NCBI GenBank assembly: GCA_001418405.1
Contig: LIQL01000015.1
Span: 20,746-54,823, forward strand
Reading direction: 5' to 3'
Length of the DNA: 34,078 nucleotides
DNA from: Streptomyces diastatochromogenes
Lineage (GTDB): Bacteria; Actinomycetota; Actinomycetes; Streptomycetales; Streptomycetaceae
This document shows positions 24,818 to 34,078 of this stretch, in pieces. The translations under genes were made by a program, and so were the position numbers. Numbering within the stretch: position 1 is the stretch's first letter; every line of letters starts with the position of its first letter. Under the pieces are notes generated by a model. The model did no database searches. It had not been told where the DNA came from and worked only from the letters and a program-made list of their open reading frames with translations.

Positions 24818-25948
24818 TTACTTCTTGGACGGGTGCTTGGGGCGCTGCTGGCCCTTGCGCTGCCCGGACTTGGTGTTGCGGGATCCGGAGGCGCCGCCCT
24901 TGGCGGGCGTACCACCCTTTTCCTTGGCGTCCTGCGAAGCCTCGCTACTGCCCGCCGCAGAACTCGCCCGCGTGCGGTTCTGCGCGGACCCGGTCGGTGC
25001 ACTGGTACCGGCACCGGCACCGCCCTGACGCTTGGCCTTGGTCTGCCGCTTGGGCTGCTGGCGGTTCTGGCGCGCCTCCTCGGCGGCCTCCTTCGCTGCG
25101 ACCTCGGCCGGGCTCTCGACCAGCTTGCCCTGGGCGCGCAGCCGCTCCTGACGCTCGGTGAACGCCTTGCTGCCCGGGGTGGGGTTGCGGCGGATGACGA
25201 ACATCTGCTGGCCCATGGTCCACACGTTGGTGGTCAGCCAGTAGACGAGGACACCGACGGGGAAGTTGATGCCGAAGACGGCGAACATGACCGGGAAGAC
25301 GTACATCAGCATCTTCTGCTGCTGCATGAACGGCGTCTTCACCGTCAGGTCGACGTTCTTCGTCATCAGCTGGCGCTGGGTGTAGAACTGCGACGCCGAC
25401 ATCAGGACGATCATGATGACCGTGACCACGCGGACGTCGGTCACCGAAGCGCCGAGGCTCTGGATCTTCTCCGCGCTGTCCATGAACTTCGCCGCGAGCG
25501 GCGCACCGAAGATGTGCGCCTTCTGCGCGCTCGCCAGGAGCGTCGGGTCGATGAAGCCGACGGTCTTGTTCTGCGCGATGTGGCTGAGGACCTGGTACAG
25601 GGAGATGAAGAACGGGGACTGCGCCAGGATCGGGAGACAGCTCGAGAGCGGGTTGGTGCCCGACTCCTTGTAGAGCTTCATCATCTCTTCGGACTGGCGC
25701 TGCTTGTCGCTCTTGTAACGCTCCTGGATCGCCTTCATCTTCGGCTGGAGCGCCTGCATGTTCCGCGTCGACTTGATCTGCTTCACGAAGAGCGGGATCA
25801 GGCAGATACGGATCAGCACCACCAGCGAGACGATGGACAGACCCCACGCAGCTCCACTGTTCGCATCAAAGATCAAACTGTAGAACGAGTGGAACTGGAC
25901 GATGATCCAGGAAACTGCGTAATAAAGAGGACTGAGGATCGTGTCCAC
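24818..25948 (-). CDS. yidC: Membrane protein insertase YidC
   Basis: A 376-residue polytopic protein that inserts and folds membrane proteins, alone or with SecYEG. It is the short actinobacterial form without a large periplasmic domain. The conserved hydrophilic-groove Arg is at position 47 ([12 protein letters not shown]), and the coiled cytoplasmic loop ([18 protein letters not shown]) and [18 protein letters not shown] are the family signature. The last 110 or so residues form a long basic Lys/Arg/Gln/Ser-rich tail that could contact ribosomes. Start GTG at 25948, only three bases after the yidD stop. Confidence 0.96.
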   Translation of the reverse strand: MDTILSPLYYAVSWIIVQFHSFYSLIFDANSGAAWGLSIVSLVVLIRICLIPLFVKQIKSTRNMQALQPKMKAIQERYKSDKQRQSEEMMKLYKESGTNPLSSCLPILAQSPFFISLYQVLSHIAQNKTVGFIDPTLLASAQKAHIFGAPLAAKFMDSAEKIQSLGASVTDVRVVTVIMIVLMSASQFYTQRQLMTKNVDLTVKTPFMQQQKMLMYVFPVMFAVFGINFPVGVLVYWLTTNVWTMGQQMFVIRRNPTPGSKAFTERQERLRAQGKLVESPAEVAAKEAAEEARQNRQQPKRQTKAKRQGGAGAGTSAPTGSAQNRTRASSAAGSSEASQDAKEKGGTPAKGGASGSRNTKSGQRKGQQRPKHPSKK

Positions 25949-25951
25949 GAA

Positions 25952-26269
25952 TCAGGCTCCTTGGGCGTTGGGCTGAGTCTCGGGCTGGGCGACAGGCTCA
26001 GGGACGGTGGGCCCGCCCAGACGGCTCCTCAGCCGCTGATGCCAAACCGGACGCTTCCGGGGAGGGACGTGGTCGACGCCACCGAGCGACCACGGGTTGC
26101 ACCGCAGAATGCGCCAGGCGGTCAGCGCAGTCCCCTTCACCGCGCCGTGCCGGTCGATGGCCGTGTAGCCATAGTGCGAGCACGACGGGTAGTACTTGCA
26201 GACCGGGCCCAACAGAGGGCTGATGGTCCACTGGTAGATCTTGATCAAAAGCAGCAGCGGGTACTTCAC
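25952..26269 (-). CDS. yidD: YidD membrane-protein-insertion efficiency factor
   Basis: A 105-residue protein with the YidD signature [15 protein letters not shown] and later [14 protein letters not shown], plus an amphipathic N-terminal helix ([17 protein letters not shown]) that associates with the membrane. The family assists YidC-dependent insertion. The C-terminus has a Pro/Gln-rich extension. Start GTG at 26269 overlaps the rnpA stop by four bases, and the gene runs directly into yidC. Confidence 0.95.
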   Translation of the reverse strand: MKYPLLLLIKIYQWTISPLLGPVCKYYPSCSHYGYTAIDRHGAVKGTALTAWRILRCNPWSLGGVDHVPPRKRPVWHQRLRSRLGGPTVPEPVAQPETQPNAQGA

Positions 26270-26721
26270 TGTGCGCTCCCTCCCGGGTCCCGTCCGGGCT
26301 TCCCGGGGCCAGCGGCTCGGCCGCCGTCGGTCACCGCCCCGGTGGGATTGCAGCCTTTCGGCGCCCCCAGCAGCCGCTCGACGGCGGCGTCCAGGTCGCG
26401 GGCCAGTTGGTCGTACTCCGCCTCACCCGCGCCGGGCAGGGCCCGTACCACAACCAGGCTACCGGCGGGCAGCCGGTCCAGCCGGTCGCGCACGAGATGG
26501 CGCAGTCTCCGCTTGACCTTGGTGCGGACGACGGCTCCGCCAACGGCCTTGCTCACGACGAAACCCGCACGCGCTGGGGGAACACTTCCCCCAGCTGCGT
26601 GCGGGTCCGTTGCGCCGCTACGACAGTGCACTACGAGGAGCGGGCGGCCGGCCCTGCGTCCCCGGCGTACCGCGGTCGCGAAGTCCTCGCGCCGCCTCAG
26701 CCGATTTTCGGTAGGCAGCAC
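26266..26721 (-). CDS. rnpA: Ribonuclease P protein component
   Basis: A 151-residue basic protein that binds the RNase P RNA for tRNA 5' maturation. It has the family N-terminus [21 protein letters not shown], the [22 protein letters not shown] region corresponding to the RNR motif, and VVVRALPGA. The 30-residue Gly/Pro-rich C-terminal extension is longer than in most bacteria. Start GTG at 26721, 23 bases after rpmH, the usual order. Confidence 0.96.
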   Translation of the reverse strand: MLPTENRLRRREDFATAVRRGRRAGRPLLVVHCRSGATDPHAAGGSVPPARAGFVVSKAVGGAVVRTKVKRRLRHLVRDRLDRLPAGSLVVVRALPGAGEAEYDQLARDLDAAVERLLGAPKGCNPTGAVTDGGRAAGPGKPGRDPGGSAQ

Positions 26722-26744
26722 GTCATGGACCTAGGTCAGGCTGC

Positions 26745-26882
26745 TCAGGCCGACAGGCGGCCGCGGCCCTTGCTACGGCGCGACGCGAGAATCGCGCGGC
26801 CGGCACGGGTCCGCATGCGCAGGCGGAAGCCGTGGGTCTTCGCACGACGACGGTTGTTCGGCTGGAAGGTGCGCTTGCTCAC
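26745..26882 (-). CDS. rpmH: 50S ribosomal protein L34
   Basis: A 45-residue, very basic ribosomal protein with the standard L34 sequence pattern ([17 protein letters not shown], then [13 protein letters not shown] and a KGR ending). I took the GTG at 26882 because GGAG lies about 7 bases upstream and it gives the family's exact length. It is the first gene of the operon running leftward to jag, divergent from dnaA. Confidence 0.97.
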   Translation of the reverse strand: MSKRTFQPNNRRRAKTHGFRLRMRTRAGRAILASRRSKGRGRLSA

Positions 26883-27143
26883 TCGGGGGCTCCAGGAAAC
26901 TTGTTGTCTCAGAGAGACAGATTTGTGGGGCGTCGACTGGCTGTCACCGTGCGCCCACGAGTAGCTCGCCACGCCCGAGTGCACCGCTACACGCTCACGA
27001 GAGCGCGATCTTTGCCCATCGGAGGCAGGCGGCAGCAGCCATCGACAACTCGACCTGGTCACGGTACGCGGGGCTACGCCATTCGGTCAAACCAGCTCCG
27101 GAACGGTGCGGAGAGCCCCCGCCAGGACACACTATGCACAGCC

Positions 27144-27152
27144 TGTGGACAA
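27144..27152 (-). promoter_or_regulatory. Perfect DnaA box at the dnaA promoter
   Basis: TTGTCCACA on the minus strand, exactly the actinobacterial DnaA-box consensus, ending 4 bases before the -35 hexamer. A degenerate, oppositely oriented box (CTATGCACA, 27132-27140) lies 3 bases upstream. This fits autoregulation of dnaA. Confidence 0.8.
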
Positions 27153-27156
27153 CAAC

Positions 27157-27186
27157 TTGAATCCCCAGGCCCGCCCTGACTACCGT
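27157..27186 (+). promoter_or_regulatory. Candidate dnaA promoter
   Basis: TTGAAT (27157-27162), 18-base spacer, TACCGT (27181-27186), matching the vegetative TTGNNN-N18-TANNNT pattern. The start point would be about 27193, leaving a leader of about 65 bases. Confidence 0.6.
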
Positions 27187-27257
27187 GGCTGAACTCCATT
27201 TCCTTCCCGCCCGTCCTGAGAATCACACATTCGTGGGACTGTGAGAGAGCGTGCCCT

Positions 27258-29132
27258 GTGGCTGACGTACCTGCCGATCTTGCCGCAGTGTGGCCACGCG
27301 TACTCGATCACCTCCTGCGGTCCGAGGCCGACGGCCTCAAGCCCAAGGACCAGGACTGGCTCAAGCGGACCCAGCCGCTGGCGCTGGTCGCGGACACCGC
27401 GCTGCTCGCCGTGCCGAACGAGTTCGCGAAGGGCGTGCTCGAGGGTCGGCTGGCGCCGCTGATCGGCGAGGCCCTCAGCCACGAGTGCGGACGACCGATC
27501 CGGATCGCGATCACCGTCGACGACTCCTCCGAGGAGCCCCCGGCCCCGCAACCCGCACCGCACCAGCAGCACGCCCCGCACCAACAGCCGCACCAACAGC
27601 CGCAGCACGAGGCGTACGACGGCTACGACGGGCGCCACGACTCGCGCCAGGGCTACGGGCACCAGGGCGACGACCTGCCCAGCGTCCGTCCCGCCTACCC
27701 CGACTACCCGCAGCACCGGCACGAGCCCGGTGCGTGGCCGCAGCACTCCCGCACCGACGCGGTCGGCCCCCGCGAGGAGTACGGCTGGCAGCAACAGCAC
27801 CTCGGCGGCTACCCCGACCGCGAGACGTCCACGGAGCAGTGGCGCGAGCCGTACGGTTCGCCGCCCGCCCATCTCCAGCAGCACCAGAACGACTACCGCT
27901 CGCAGGGACCGGACCGCGGCGGTCCGCGGCCCTCGGACGGCCCGCGCTCCCCTTATGAGCAGCAGCGCCGCGACCACTCCGAGCTTCCGCCGCCGGGGCC
28001 CGGTGGTCGGCCAGGCGGTCCCGGTTCGCTGCCGGCGCCCAGTGGCGCGCCCGGCCCGCTCGCCGCGCAGCCCGCGCCGGCCACCGGCCCCGGCGAACCG
28101 ACCGCGCGGCTGAACCCGAAGTACCTCTTCGACACCTTCGTGATCGGCGCTTCCAACCGCTTCGCGCACGCCGCGGCGGTCGCGGTCGCCGAGGCGCCGG
28201 CCAAGGCGTACAACCCGCTCTTCATCTACGGGGAGTCGGGGCTGGGCAAGACCCACCTGCTGCACGCCATCGGGCACTACGCCCGGAGCCTCTATCCGGG
28301 CACGCGGGTGCGGTACGTCAGCTCCGAGGAGTTCACCAACGAGTTCATCAACTCCATCCGCGACGGCAAGGCGGACGCGTTCCGCAAGCGCTACCGGGAC
28401 ATGGACATCCTGCTCGTCGACGACATCCAGTTCCTGGCGAGCAAGGAGTCGACGCAGGAGGAGTTCTTCCACACCTTCAACACCCTGCACAACGCGAACA
28501 AGCAGATCGTGCTCTCCAGTGACCGGCCGCCGAAGCAGCTGGTCACCCTGGAGGACCGGCTGCGCAACCGCTTCGAGTGGGGGTTGATCACGGACGTCCA
28601 GCCACCGGAGCTGGAGACCCGGATCGCGATCCTCCGCAAGAAGGCGGTGCAGGAGCAGCTGAACGCGCCGCCGGAGGTCCTGGAGTTCATCGCGTCCCGG
28701 ATCTCGCGGAACATCCGCGAGCTGGAGGGCGCGCTGATCCGGGTCACCGCGTTCGCGTCGCTGAACCGGCAGCCGGTGGACCTGGGGCTCACCGAGATCG
28801 TGTTGAAGGACCTGATCCCCGGCGGTGAGGACACCGCGCCGGAGATCACCGCGACCGCGATCATGGCCTCGACCGCCGACTACTTCGGGCTGACCGTGGA
28901 CGACCTGTGCGGCTCCTCGCGCAGCCGGGTGCTGGTGACGGCCCGCCAGATCGCGATGTACCTGTGCCGGGAGCTGACCGACCTGTCGTTGCCGAAGATC
29001 GGCGCACAGTTCGGCGGCCGCGACCACACCACCGTGATGCACGCCGACCGCAAGATCCGCGCGCTGATGGCCGAGCGGCGCTCCATCTACAACCAGGTCA
29101 CCGAGCTGACCAACCGCATCAAGAACGGCTGA
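27258..29132 (+). CDS. dnaA: Chromosomal replication initiator DnaA
   Basis: A 620-residue initiator that binds DnaA boxes and melts oriC. Domain I is residues 1-90 or so. Domain II is a very long disordered linker (about 95-280) rich in Pro, Gln, His and Gly, including several HQQ repeats; this expansion is typical of Streptomyces and makes the protein much longer than the E. coli one. Domain III (AAA+) starts at about 285 with Walker A GESGLGKT (325-332), Walker B LLVDDIQF (from 385) and the arginine-finger region. Domain IV carries the DnaA-box-binding signature [12 protein letters not shown] (GRDHT at 587-591). Start GTG at 27258 after GAGAGAG. Two hairpins follow its stop. Confidence 0.98.
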   Translation: MADVPADLAAVWPRVLDHLLRSEADGLKPKDQDWLKRTQPLALVADTALLAVPNEFAKGVLEGRLAPLIGEALSHECGRPIRIAITVDDSSEEPPAPQPAPHQQHAPHQQPHQQPQHEAYDGYDGRHDSRQGYGHQGDDLPSVRPAYPDYPQHRHEPGAWPQHSRTDAVGPREEYGWQQQHLGGYPDRETSTEQWREPYGSPPAHLQQHQNDYRSQGPDRGGPRPSDGPRSPYEQQRRDHSELPPPGPGGRPGGPGSLPAPSGAPGPLAAQPAPATGPGEPTARLNPKYLFDTFVIGASNRFAHAAAVAVAEAPAKAYNPLFIYGESGLGKTHLLHAIGHYARSLYPGTRVRYVSSEEFTNEFINSIRDGKADAFRKRYRDMDILLVDDIQFLASKESTQEEFFHTFNTLHNANKQIVLSSDRPPKQLVTLEDRLRNRFEWGLITDVQPPELETRIAILRKKAVQEQLNAPPEVLEFIASRISRNIRELEGALIRVTAFASLNRQPVDLGLTEIVLKDLIPGGEDTAPEITATAIMASTADYFGLTVDDLCGSSRSRVLVTARQIAMYLCRELTDLSLPKIGAQFGGRDHTTVMHADRKIRALMAERRSIYNQVTELTNRIKNG

Positions 29133-29134
29133 CG

Positions 29135-29197
29135 GGCGGCCTGCCGCAGGCCGCCACCGCCACTAGGGCGCCCCGGGACCCGCTCCCGGGGCGCCCT
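29135..29197 (+). terminator. Tandem hairpin terminator after dnaA
   Basis: Two hairpins. The first has a 9-bp perfect stem (29135-29143 with 29147-29155) with a 3-nt loop. The second has a 14-bp perfect stem (29165-29178 with 29184-29197) with a 5-nt loop. They begin 3 bases past the dnaA stop and would keep dnaA transcription out of oriC. Confidence 0.8.
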
Positions 29198-30139
29198 TCG
29201 TCGTGACGTCGCCGTACAGGACCGAAGGAGACGGGGAGGTGCCCGAGGGCGCTGGAGGGCGCTGACGCAGGCGCTGACGCAGGCGGTGGACGGCGTCGTG
29301 AGGTGGTTCGCGGGCCGGTCCACGGGCCGGTCGCCTGGGTTCGCGGCCCCTCCGCCGCCGTCCCAAACCTGTGGAGCGCGTCAGCTCTGTTCGATTCCTG
29401 GCCAGGTCACGGCTTCTCTCCACAGATTGGGCAAGAATCTTCCGTCCACAACCTGGGGAGGGGAAAGTTATCCCTGTGGGATCCACAGGCCGGCCTGCTG
29501 ACGGATCATCGGACGAGGTCAACCGGCTGTGGATTTGTGGCCAACCGTAATCCACAGCCTGTGGACAGAGTTTTCGTCCACAGGGACCAAGAGGACTTGT
29601 CCACCGGCTACCCACAGGTCAGAGGCCGTTTTCCCCAGCGATCCCCAGCTTCTCCACACCGCTGTCCACTGTTCGGCAACGCAACACCACCTCTCACCGC
29701 GCCGAGTGAAAGCGGTCACACCAAGGTGGTGGGTTGGGCTGTGGGGAACGTGGGTATTCCTGGGGACGGCACTGGGGAGAAGTGCCCTGGCCCTGTGCAT
29801 GGGGTGTGCAGAACTTCGCGCAGTCCACAGCCGGAGCCGCTTATCCACGGCTTCCACCCACAGGCGCGGTGGACAAAAAATCGGTGCTGACCTGCGCAAA
29901 GGCAGTTGTCCACGGTTTCCACAGGCCCTACTACTACGACCACGGATATCTACCGGGGAATTCGTTCGGAACCGGGCCCTGTGCACAACTCGTCTCCGGA
30001 GCGCGCCGCTCCCATCGAGCCGACTTGACCCCGAGCCGCACCGACCATCGACGGCGTGCGTCAGACTGGTCTCCGGCAACTCAGCCGACGACGAAGAGCC
30101 AGCAGGGCGAGAGCCAGCAACAGCAGGAGGCGGTTTCCG
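29198..30139. other. oriC: oriC, the dnaA-dnaN origin of replication
   Basis: A gene-free stretch between dnaA and dnaN. In 29416-29988 I count 16 nonamers within two mismatches of TTGTCCACA. Plus-strand starts: 29416, 29442, 29548, 29574, 29597, 29650, 29662, 29821, 29841, 29906, 29915. Minus-strand boxes: 29536-29544, 29560-29568, 29740-29748, 29868-29876, 29980-29988. None is perfect. Box-rich halves (29416-29670 and 29821-29988) flank a box-poor middle, the layout known for Streptomyces origins. There is no long AT-rich block; the likely unwinding site is the trio module at 29906-29942. Before the boxes, 29259-29282 is a 12-bp tandem repeat (GCGCTGACGCAG twice). Confidence 0.93.
29906..29942. 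promoter_or_regulatory. Probable origin-unwinding module: tandem DnaA boxes, GC spacer, DnaA-trios
   Basis: Two abutting same-orientation boxes, TTGTCCACG (29906-29914) and GTTTCCACA (29915-29923), then GGCC, then CTACTACTA (29928-29936) followed by CGA and CCA. Read 3' to 5' on the other strand, CTA is GAT, the DnaA-trio unit. This is the order of the basal unwinding system described in Bacillus subtilis. The next 25 bases are the least GC-rich part of this side (GGATATCTACC, GGGAATTCG). Confidence 0.75.
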
Positions 30140-31270
30140 GTGAAGATCCGGGTGGAGCGCGATGTACTCGCGGAGGCAGTGGCCTGGGCGGCCAAGAGCC
30201 TCCCGGCCCGTCCGCCGGTGCCCGTCCTCGCGGGCCTGCTGCTGAAGGCGGACAACGGCGCACTGAGCCTCTCCGGCTTCGACTACGAGGTCTCGGCGCG
30301 GGTCTCGGTCGATGCCGACGTGGAAGAGGAGGGCACCGTCCTCGTCTCCGGCCGGCTGCTCGCCGACATCTGCCGCGCGCTCCCCAACCGTCCGGTGGAG
30401 ATTTCCACCGACGGTGTACGGGTGACCGTGGTCTGCGGCTCCTCCCGCTTCACCCTCCACACCCTGCCTGTGGAGGAGTACCCGGCCCTGCCGACGATGC
30501 CCACCGCCACCGGCACCGTCTCCGCCGAGGTCTTCGCGGCCGCCGCCGCCCAGGTGGCCATCGCCGCCGGCCGTGACGACACGCTCCCCGTGCTCACCGG
30601 TGTGCGGATCGAGATCGAGGGCGACACCGTCACCTTGGCCTCCACCGACCGCTACCGCTTCGCGGTCCGCGAGTTCCTGTGGAAGCCGGAGAACCCGGAC
30701 ACCTCCTCGGTCGCCCTGGTCCCGGCCAAGACCCTGCTGGACACCGCCAAGTCCCTGAGCAGCGGCGACACCGTCACCCTGGCGCTCTCCGGCTCCGGCC
30801 AGGGCGAGGGCCTGATCGGCTTCGAGGGCGCCGGCCGGCGGACCACGACCCGTCTGCTCGAAGGCGACCTGCCGAAGTACCGCACGCTCTTCCCCACGGA
30901 GTTCAACTCCGTCGCGGTGATCGAGACCGCGCCCTTCGTCGAGGCCGTCAAGCGCGTGGCGCTGGTCGCCGAGCGGAACACCCCGGTGCGGCTGAGCTTC
31001 GAGCAGGGCGTCCTGATCCTGGAGGCCGGCTCCAGCGACGATGCACAGGCTGTGGAAAGGGTCGACGCCGACCTGGACGGCGACGACATCTCGATCGCCT
31101 TCAACCCGGGCTTCCTCCTGGAGGGCCTGTCGGCCATCGACTCCCCGGTTGCCCAGCTGGCGTTCACCACGTCGACGAAGCCGGCGCTGCTCAGCGGCCG
31201 CCCGGCCAAGGACGCGGAGGCCGATGACGCCTACAAGTACCTGATCATGCCGGTCCGCCTCTCGGGCTGA
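30140..31270 (+). CDS. dnaN: DNA polymerase III beta sliding clamp
   Basis: A 376-residue ring-forming clamp that tethers the replicative polymerase. It has the three-domain DnaN layout, with the family start MKIRVERDVLAEAVAWAAKSLP, FDYEVSARVSV in domain 1, YRFAVREF near the domain 2 edge, and the C-terminal YLIMPVRL that helps form the partner-binding pocket. I chose the GTG at 30140 because AGGAGG lies 8-9 bases upstream and longer starts reach into oriC DNA without family similarity. It is co-directional with fork movement and followed by a hairpin terminator. Confidence 0.98.
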   Translation: MKIRVERDVLAEAVAWAAKSLPARPPVPVLAGLLLKADNGALSLSGFDYEVSARVSVDADVEEEGTVLVSGRLLADICRALPNRPVEISTDGVRVTVVCGSSRFTLHTLPVEEYPALPTMPTATGTVSAEVFAAAAAQVAIAAGRDDTLPVLTGVRIEIEGDTVTLASTDRYRFAVREFLWKPENPDTSSVALVPAKTLLDTAKSLSSGDTVTLALSGSGQGEGLIGFEGAGRRTTTRLLEGDLPKYRTLFPTEFNSVAVIETAPFVEAVKRVALVAERNTPVRLSFEQGVLILEAGSSDDAQAVERVDADLDGDDISIAFNPGFLLEGLSAIDSPVAQLAFTTSTKPALLSGRPAKDAEADDAYKYLIMPVRLSG

Positions 31271-31297
31271 CACCGGCGGACGGCCCTCGTGCCGAGC

Positions 31298-31322
31298 GGG
31301 CCCCGGCCGTGCGCCGGGGCCC
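31298..31322 (+). terminator. Terminator after dnaN
   Basis: Perfect 10-bp inverted repeat GGGCCCCGGC (31298-31307) with 31313-31322, loop CGTGC, 27 bases past the dnaN stop, followed by TTGTGG. Confidence 0.72.
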
Positions 31323-31443
31323 TTGTGGCGACTGGCTGACGCGGCCCTGATGAGCGGCTGAGCCCACAGCTGTGCACGGGGTCTCGGGCGTAGGCTCGGA
31401 CTCGGGTACGAACAGCAACGACTATGTGCAAAGAGGGTCTGTG

Positions 31444-32322
31444 ATGGAGCTCGGTCTCGTCGGTCTCGGCAAGATGGGCGGCAACATGCGCGAGCGCATT
31501 CGCCGCGCCGGCCACACCGTCATCGGATACGACCGCAACCCCGACCTGGCCGACGTGGACAGCCTCAAGGCCCTCGTGGACGGCCTCAAGGGCCCGCGGG
31601 TGGTCTGGGTCATGGTCCCGGCCGGCGCCGCCACCCAGTCGACCATCGACGAACTGGCCGAGCTGCTCTCGCCCGGCGACCTCGTCGTGGACGGCGGCAA
31701 CTCCCGCTGGACCGAGGACGAGAAGCACGCCGAGGAGCTGGCGGCCAAGGGCATCGGCTTCGTGGACTGCGGCGTCTCGGGCGGTGTCTGGGGCCTGGAG
31801 AACGGCTACGCGCTGATGTACGGCGGCGACAAGGAGAACGTCGCCAAGGTGCAGCCGATCTTCGACGCCCTCAAGCCCGAGGGTGACTTCGGCTCGGTGC
31901 ACGCCGGCAAGGTCGGCGCGGGCCACTTCGCGAAGATGGTCCACAACGGCATCGAGTACGCGATGATGCAGGCCTACGCCGAGGGCTGGGAGCTGCTGGA
32001 GAAGGTCGACTCGGTCACCGACGTGCGCGAGGTCTTCCGGTCCTGGCAGGAGGGCACGGTCATCCGTTCCTGGCTGCTGGACCTGGCGGTCAACGCCCTC
32101 GACGACGACGAGCACCTGGACAAGCTGCGGGGCTACGCCGAGGACTCCGGCGAGGGCCGCTGGACGGTCGAGGCCGCGATCGACAACGCCGTGCCGCTGC
32201 CGGCGATCACGGCGTCGCTCTTCGCGCGCTTCGCGTCCCGCCAGGACGACTCCCCGCAGATGAAGATGATCGCCGCGCTGCGCAACCAGTTCGGTGGCCA
32301 CGCGGTCGAGAACAAGAAGTAA
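31444..32322 (+). CDS. gnd: 6-phosphogluconate dehydrogenase, decarboxylating (short form)
   Basis: A 292-residue dehydrogenase that oxidises and decarboxylates 6-phosphogluconate to ribulose 5-phosphate in the pentose-phosphate pathway. The N-terminal NAD(P)-binding motif is [12 protein letters not shown] (Gly7, Gly9, Gly12). Substrate and catalytic segments are [21 protein letters not shown] and the helix [24 protein letters not shown] with the catalytic Lys. The length of about 290 marks the short class of the enzyme, often NAD-preferring. Start ATG at 31444 with AGAGGG upstream; a GTG directly before it (31441) is an alternative. It sits between dnaN and recF, as in other streptomycetes. 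Confidence 0.95.
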   Translation: MELGLVGLGKMGGNMRERIRRAGHTVIGYDRNPDLADVDSLKALVDGLKGPRVVWVMVPAGAATQSTIDELAELLSPGDLVVDGGNSRWTEDEKHAEELAAKGIGFVDCGVSGGVWGLENGYALMYGGDKENVAKVQPIFDALKPEGDFGSVHAGKVGAGHFAKMVHNGIEYAMMQAYAEGWELLEKVDSVTDVREVFRSWQEGTVIRSWLLDLAVNALDDDEHLDKLRGYAEDSGEGRWTVEAAIDNAVPLPAITASLFARFASRQDDSPQMKMIAALRNQFGGHAVENKK

Positions 32323-32363
32323 GCACAACCAGCTCAGCAGCCGGGGGAGGTCGGCGCGTAGTC

Positions 32364-33500
32364 ATGCACGTATTGCACCTGTCGCTCGCCGACTTCCGCT
32401 CGTACGCCCGGGTCGAGGTCCCGCTCGACCCGGGCGTCACGGCGTTCGTGGGGCCCAACGGGCAGGGCAAGACGAATCTGGTCGAGGCGGTCGGCTACCT
32501 CGCCACGCTCGGCAGCCACCGGGTCTCCTCGGATGCGCCGCTGGTGCGGATGGGGGCGGACCGCGCGATCGTCCGGGCCGCGGTCGTCCAGGGCGAACGG
32601 CAGCAGTTGGTGGAGCTGGAGCTCAACCCGGGCAAGGCCAATCGCGCCCGGATCAACAGGTCGTCGCAGGTCAGACCGCGTGATGTGCTGGGCATCGTCC
32701 GGACGGTGCTGTTCGCGCCCGAGGACCTGGCACTGGTCAAGGGCGACCCCGGCGAGCGCCGGCGGTTCCTCGACGAACTGATCACCGCCCGCTCGCCGCG
32801 GATGGCGGGCGTGCGCGCGGACTACGACCGCGTCCTCAAGCAGCGCAACACCCTGCTGAAGACGGCGGCGTTGGCACGGCGGCACGGCGGTCGGCAGATG
32901 GACCTGTCGACGCTGGACGTCTGGGACCAGCACCTGGCCCGGGCCGGCGCCGAGCTGCTGGCCCAACGGCTCGACCTGATCGCCGCGCTGCGGCCGCTGG
33001 CGGACAAGGCGTACGAGCAGTTGGCGCCGGGCGGCGGACCGCTGGGGCTGGAGTACCGCGGTTCCGCGGGCGAGGCGATGGCCGCCGCCTCGAACCGCGA
33101 GGAGCTGTACGGCGTGCTGCTGACGGCGCTCGGCGAGGCCCGCAAGAACGAGATCGAGCGCGGGGTGACCCTGGTCGGGCCGCACCGCGACGATCTGCTG
33201 TTGAAGCTGGGGCAGTTGCCGGCGAAGGGCTACGCCAGCCACGGCGAGTCCTGGTCGTACGCGCTGGCGCTGCGCCTCGCGTCGTACGAGCTGCTGCGGA
33301 CCGAGGGCAACGAGCCGGTGCTCGTCCTCGACGACGTCTTCGCCGAGCTGGACGCGCGACGCCGGGAGCGGCTGGCGGAGCTGGTGGCGCCGGGCGAGCA
33401 GGTGCTGGTGACCGCGGCGGTCGACGACGACGTGCCGGGAGTGCTGGTCGGGGCGCGGTACGCGGTCTCCGGGGGCCTCGTGGAGAAGGTGGAACGGTGA
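32364..33500 (+). CDS. recF: DNA replication/repair protein RecF
   Basis: A 378-residue SMC-like ATPase that helps RecOR load RecA at gaps. Walker A GPNGQGKT is at residues 30-37. FRSYARVEV at the start, [22 protein letters not shown], and the ABC-type signature region [15 protein letters not shown] follow. Walker B is [12 protein letters not shown] (Asp323, Asp324). Start ATG at 32364 with GGGGGAGG about 14 bases upstream, a rather long gap. The stop overlaps the start of the DUF721 gene by four bases (GTGA). Confidence 0.97.
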   Translation: MHVLHLSLADFRSYARVEVPLDPGVTAFVGPNGQGKTNLVEAVGYLATLGSHRVSSDAPLVRMGADRAIVRAAVVQGERQQLVELELNPGKANRARINRSSQVRPRDVLGIVRTVLFAPEDLALVKGDPGERRRFLDELITARSPRMAGVRADYDRVLKQRNTLLKTAALARRHGGRQMDLSTLDVWDQHLARAGAELLAQRLDLIAALRPLADKAYEQLAPGGGPLGLEYRGSAGEAMAAASNREELYGVLLTALGEARKNEIERGVTLVGPHRDDLLLKLGQLPAKGYASHGESWSYALALRLASYELLRTEGNEPVLVLDDVFAELDARRRERLAELVAPGEQVLVTAAVDDDVPGVLVGARYAVSGGLVEKVER

Positions 33501-34030
33501 CCGAGCCCCAGCCGGAGCGCCCCAAGACGCCGGAGCTGTCCGGCGTGGACCTGGCCCGTCAGGCGTTGGTCGCCGCCAAGGAACAGGCGCGGGCCCGGGG
33601 AGCCGCCGTGCAGCAGAAGAAGCAGGCCCGGCGCGGTGGACTGCGTTCGGGCGCGCGGGCGGACGGCCGGGACCCGCTGCCGTTGGGCGCCGCGATCAAC
33701 CGCCTGATCACGGAACGCGGCTGGGAGACCCCGGCGGCGGTCGGTGGGGTGATGGGCCGATGGCCGCAGCTGGTGGGGCCCGAGGTGGCGCAGCACTGCG
33801 AGCCGCAGCGGTACGACGAGGAGGCCCGCGTCCTGACCGTCCAGTGCGATTCGACGGCCTGGGCGACGCAGCTGCGGCTGCTGGCCCCGACGCTGGTGGC
33901 CCGCCTCAACGAAGACCTGGGCCACGGCACGGTCAAGGTGATCAAGGTGTGGGGGCCGGGCGGTCCGGCCCGTCGGTACGGCCAGCTGCGGGCGCCGGGC
34001 AGCAAGGGGCCCGGCGACACCTACGGCTGA
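33497..34030 (+). CDS. DUF721 (DciA-like) protein
   Basis: A 177-residue protein. The N-terminal part is basic and probably disordered ([17 protein letters not shown]). The DUF721 domain follows at about 65-150, with [25 protein letters not shown], then [11 protein letters not shown] and [29 protein letters not shown]721 includes DciA, the DnaB helicase loader/operator of bacteria that lack DnaC/DnaI, and in actinobacteria this gene sits between recF and gyrB. A helicase-loading role is therefore likely. Start GTG at 33497 overlaps the recF stop. Confidence 0.9.
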   Translation: MTEPQPERPKTPELSGVDLARQALVAAKEQARARGAAVQQKKQARRGGLRSGARADGRDPLPLGAAINRLITERGWETPAAVGGVMGRWPQLVGPEVAQHCEPQRYDEEARVLTVQCDSTAWATQLRLLAPTLVARLNEDLGHGTVKVIKVWGPGGPARRYGQLRAPGSKGPGDTYG

Positions 34031-34069
34031 CCCCGACCGTGCGGCGGAGCATTCCTGGAGAGGGGCGGT

Positions 34070-34078
34070 GTTTCACGT
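34070..34078. other. parS: parS site cut by the window end
   Basis: GTTTCACGT at the very end matches the first nine bases of parS. By gene order it would lie just upstream of gyrB. The remainder is outside the window. Confidence 0.75.

Larger units (their letters stand above)
26883..27257. other. Divergent rpmH-dnaA regulatory region
   Basis: About 375 bases with no gene. The dnaA side holds a likely promoter (27157-27186) and a perfect DnaA box (27144-27152), annotated separately. On the rpmH side I see the ribosome-binding site and a short GTCTC/GAGAC inverted repeat (26904-26916 region), but no promoter I can defend. Confidence 0.65.

Noticed and set aside
27180..29042. Long minus-strand open frame opposite dnaA
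   Set aside because: Shadow of the dnaA codons; low-complexity Arg/Leu/Val sequence with no recognisable domain.
29259..29282. 12-bp tandem repeat GCGCTGACGCAG upstream of the DnaA boxes as an origin iteron
   Set aside because: Only two copies, no resemblance to DnaA boxes, and GC-rich; noted with oriC but no function assigned.
30025..30053. TTGACC as a possible -35 for dnaN
   Set aside because: No TANNNT hexamer lies 16-19 bases downstream.

Overview
The window is the replication-origin neighbourhood of a high-GC actinobacterial chromosome, almost certainly a Streptomyces or close relative. The gene order rpmH-dnaA-oriC-dnaN-gnd-recF-DUF721, preceded by rnpA-yidD-yidC-jag-rsmG-parA-parB, is the classic streptomycete arrangement. 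Support comes from frequent GTG starts, four-base GTGA gene overlaps, a long Pro/Gln-rich DnaA domain II, and many copies of the Streptomyces-type ParB site GTTTCACGTGAAAC. The species cannot be fixed from sequence alone.

Layout. Positions 1-4166 (minus strand) hold a GT87 membrane glycosyltransferase (cut by the window edge) and a bifunctional penicillin-binding protein. Positions 4467-7674 (plus) hold a PadR regulator with a 21-bp operator, inositol-phosphate synthase and an MFS transporter. Positions 7801-10064 hold a secreted LppU-type protein and the tRNA CCA-adding enzyme. Positions 10220-19993 (plus) run toward oriC: a DUF6049 envelope protein, MurJ, a membrane pseudokinase, an ECF sigma factor with its anti-sigma factor, and trxB-trxA behind a SigR-type promoter. 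This block matches the mycobacterial Rv3909-Rv3914 region. Positions 20035-26882 (minus) hold a GNAT protein, parB, parA, rsmG, jag, yidC, yidD, rnpA and rpmH, transcribed away from oriC. DnaA (27258-29132) is followed by a roughly 1-kb oriC and then dnaN, gnd, recF and a DUF721 gene. The end of the window (34070-34078) cuts into one more parS site, probably just before gyrB.

The region brings together initiation (DnaA, oriC, DnaN, RecF), origin segregation (ParA, ParB and 13 complete parS sites: 12 perfect, one with a single mismatch), membrane insertion and RNA processing, and cell-wall precursor export and polymerisation (MurJ, pseudokinase, PBP). Its main oddities are four parS sites at exact 33-bp spacing, in frame inside the anti-sigma factor gene; a box/GC/DnaA-trio unwinding module at 29906-29936; an origin in which I found no perfect TTGTCCACA box although one lies at the dnaA promoter; and two DnaA-box-like sites plus a 13-bp hairpin in the parA leader. 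No CRISPR arrays, tRNAs, rRNAs, IS elements or prophage genes were seen.
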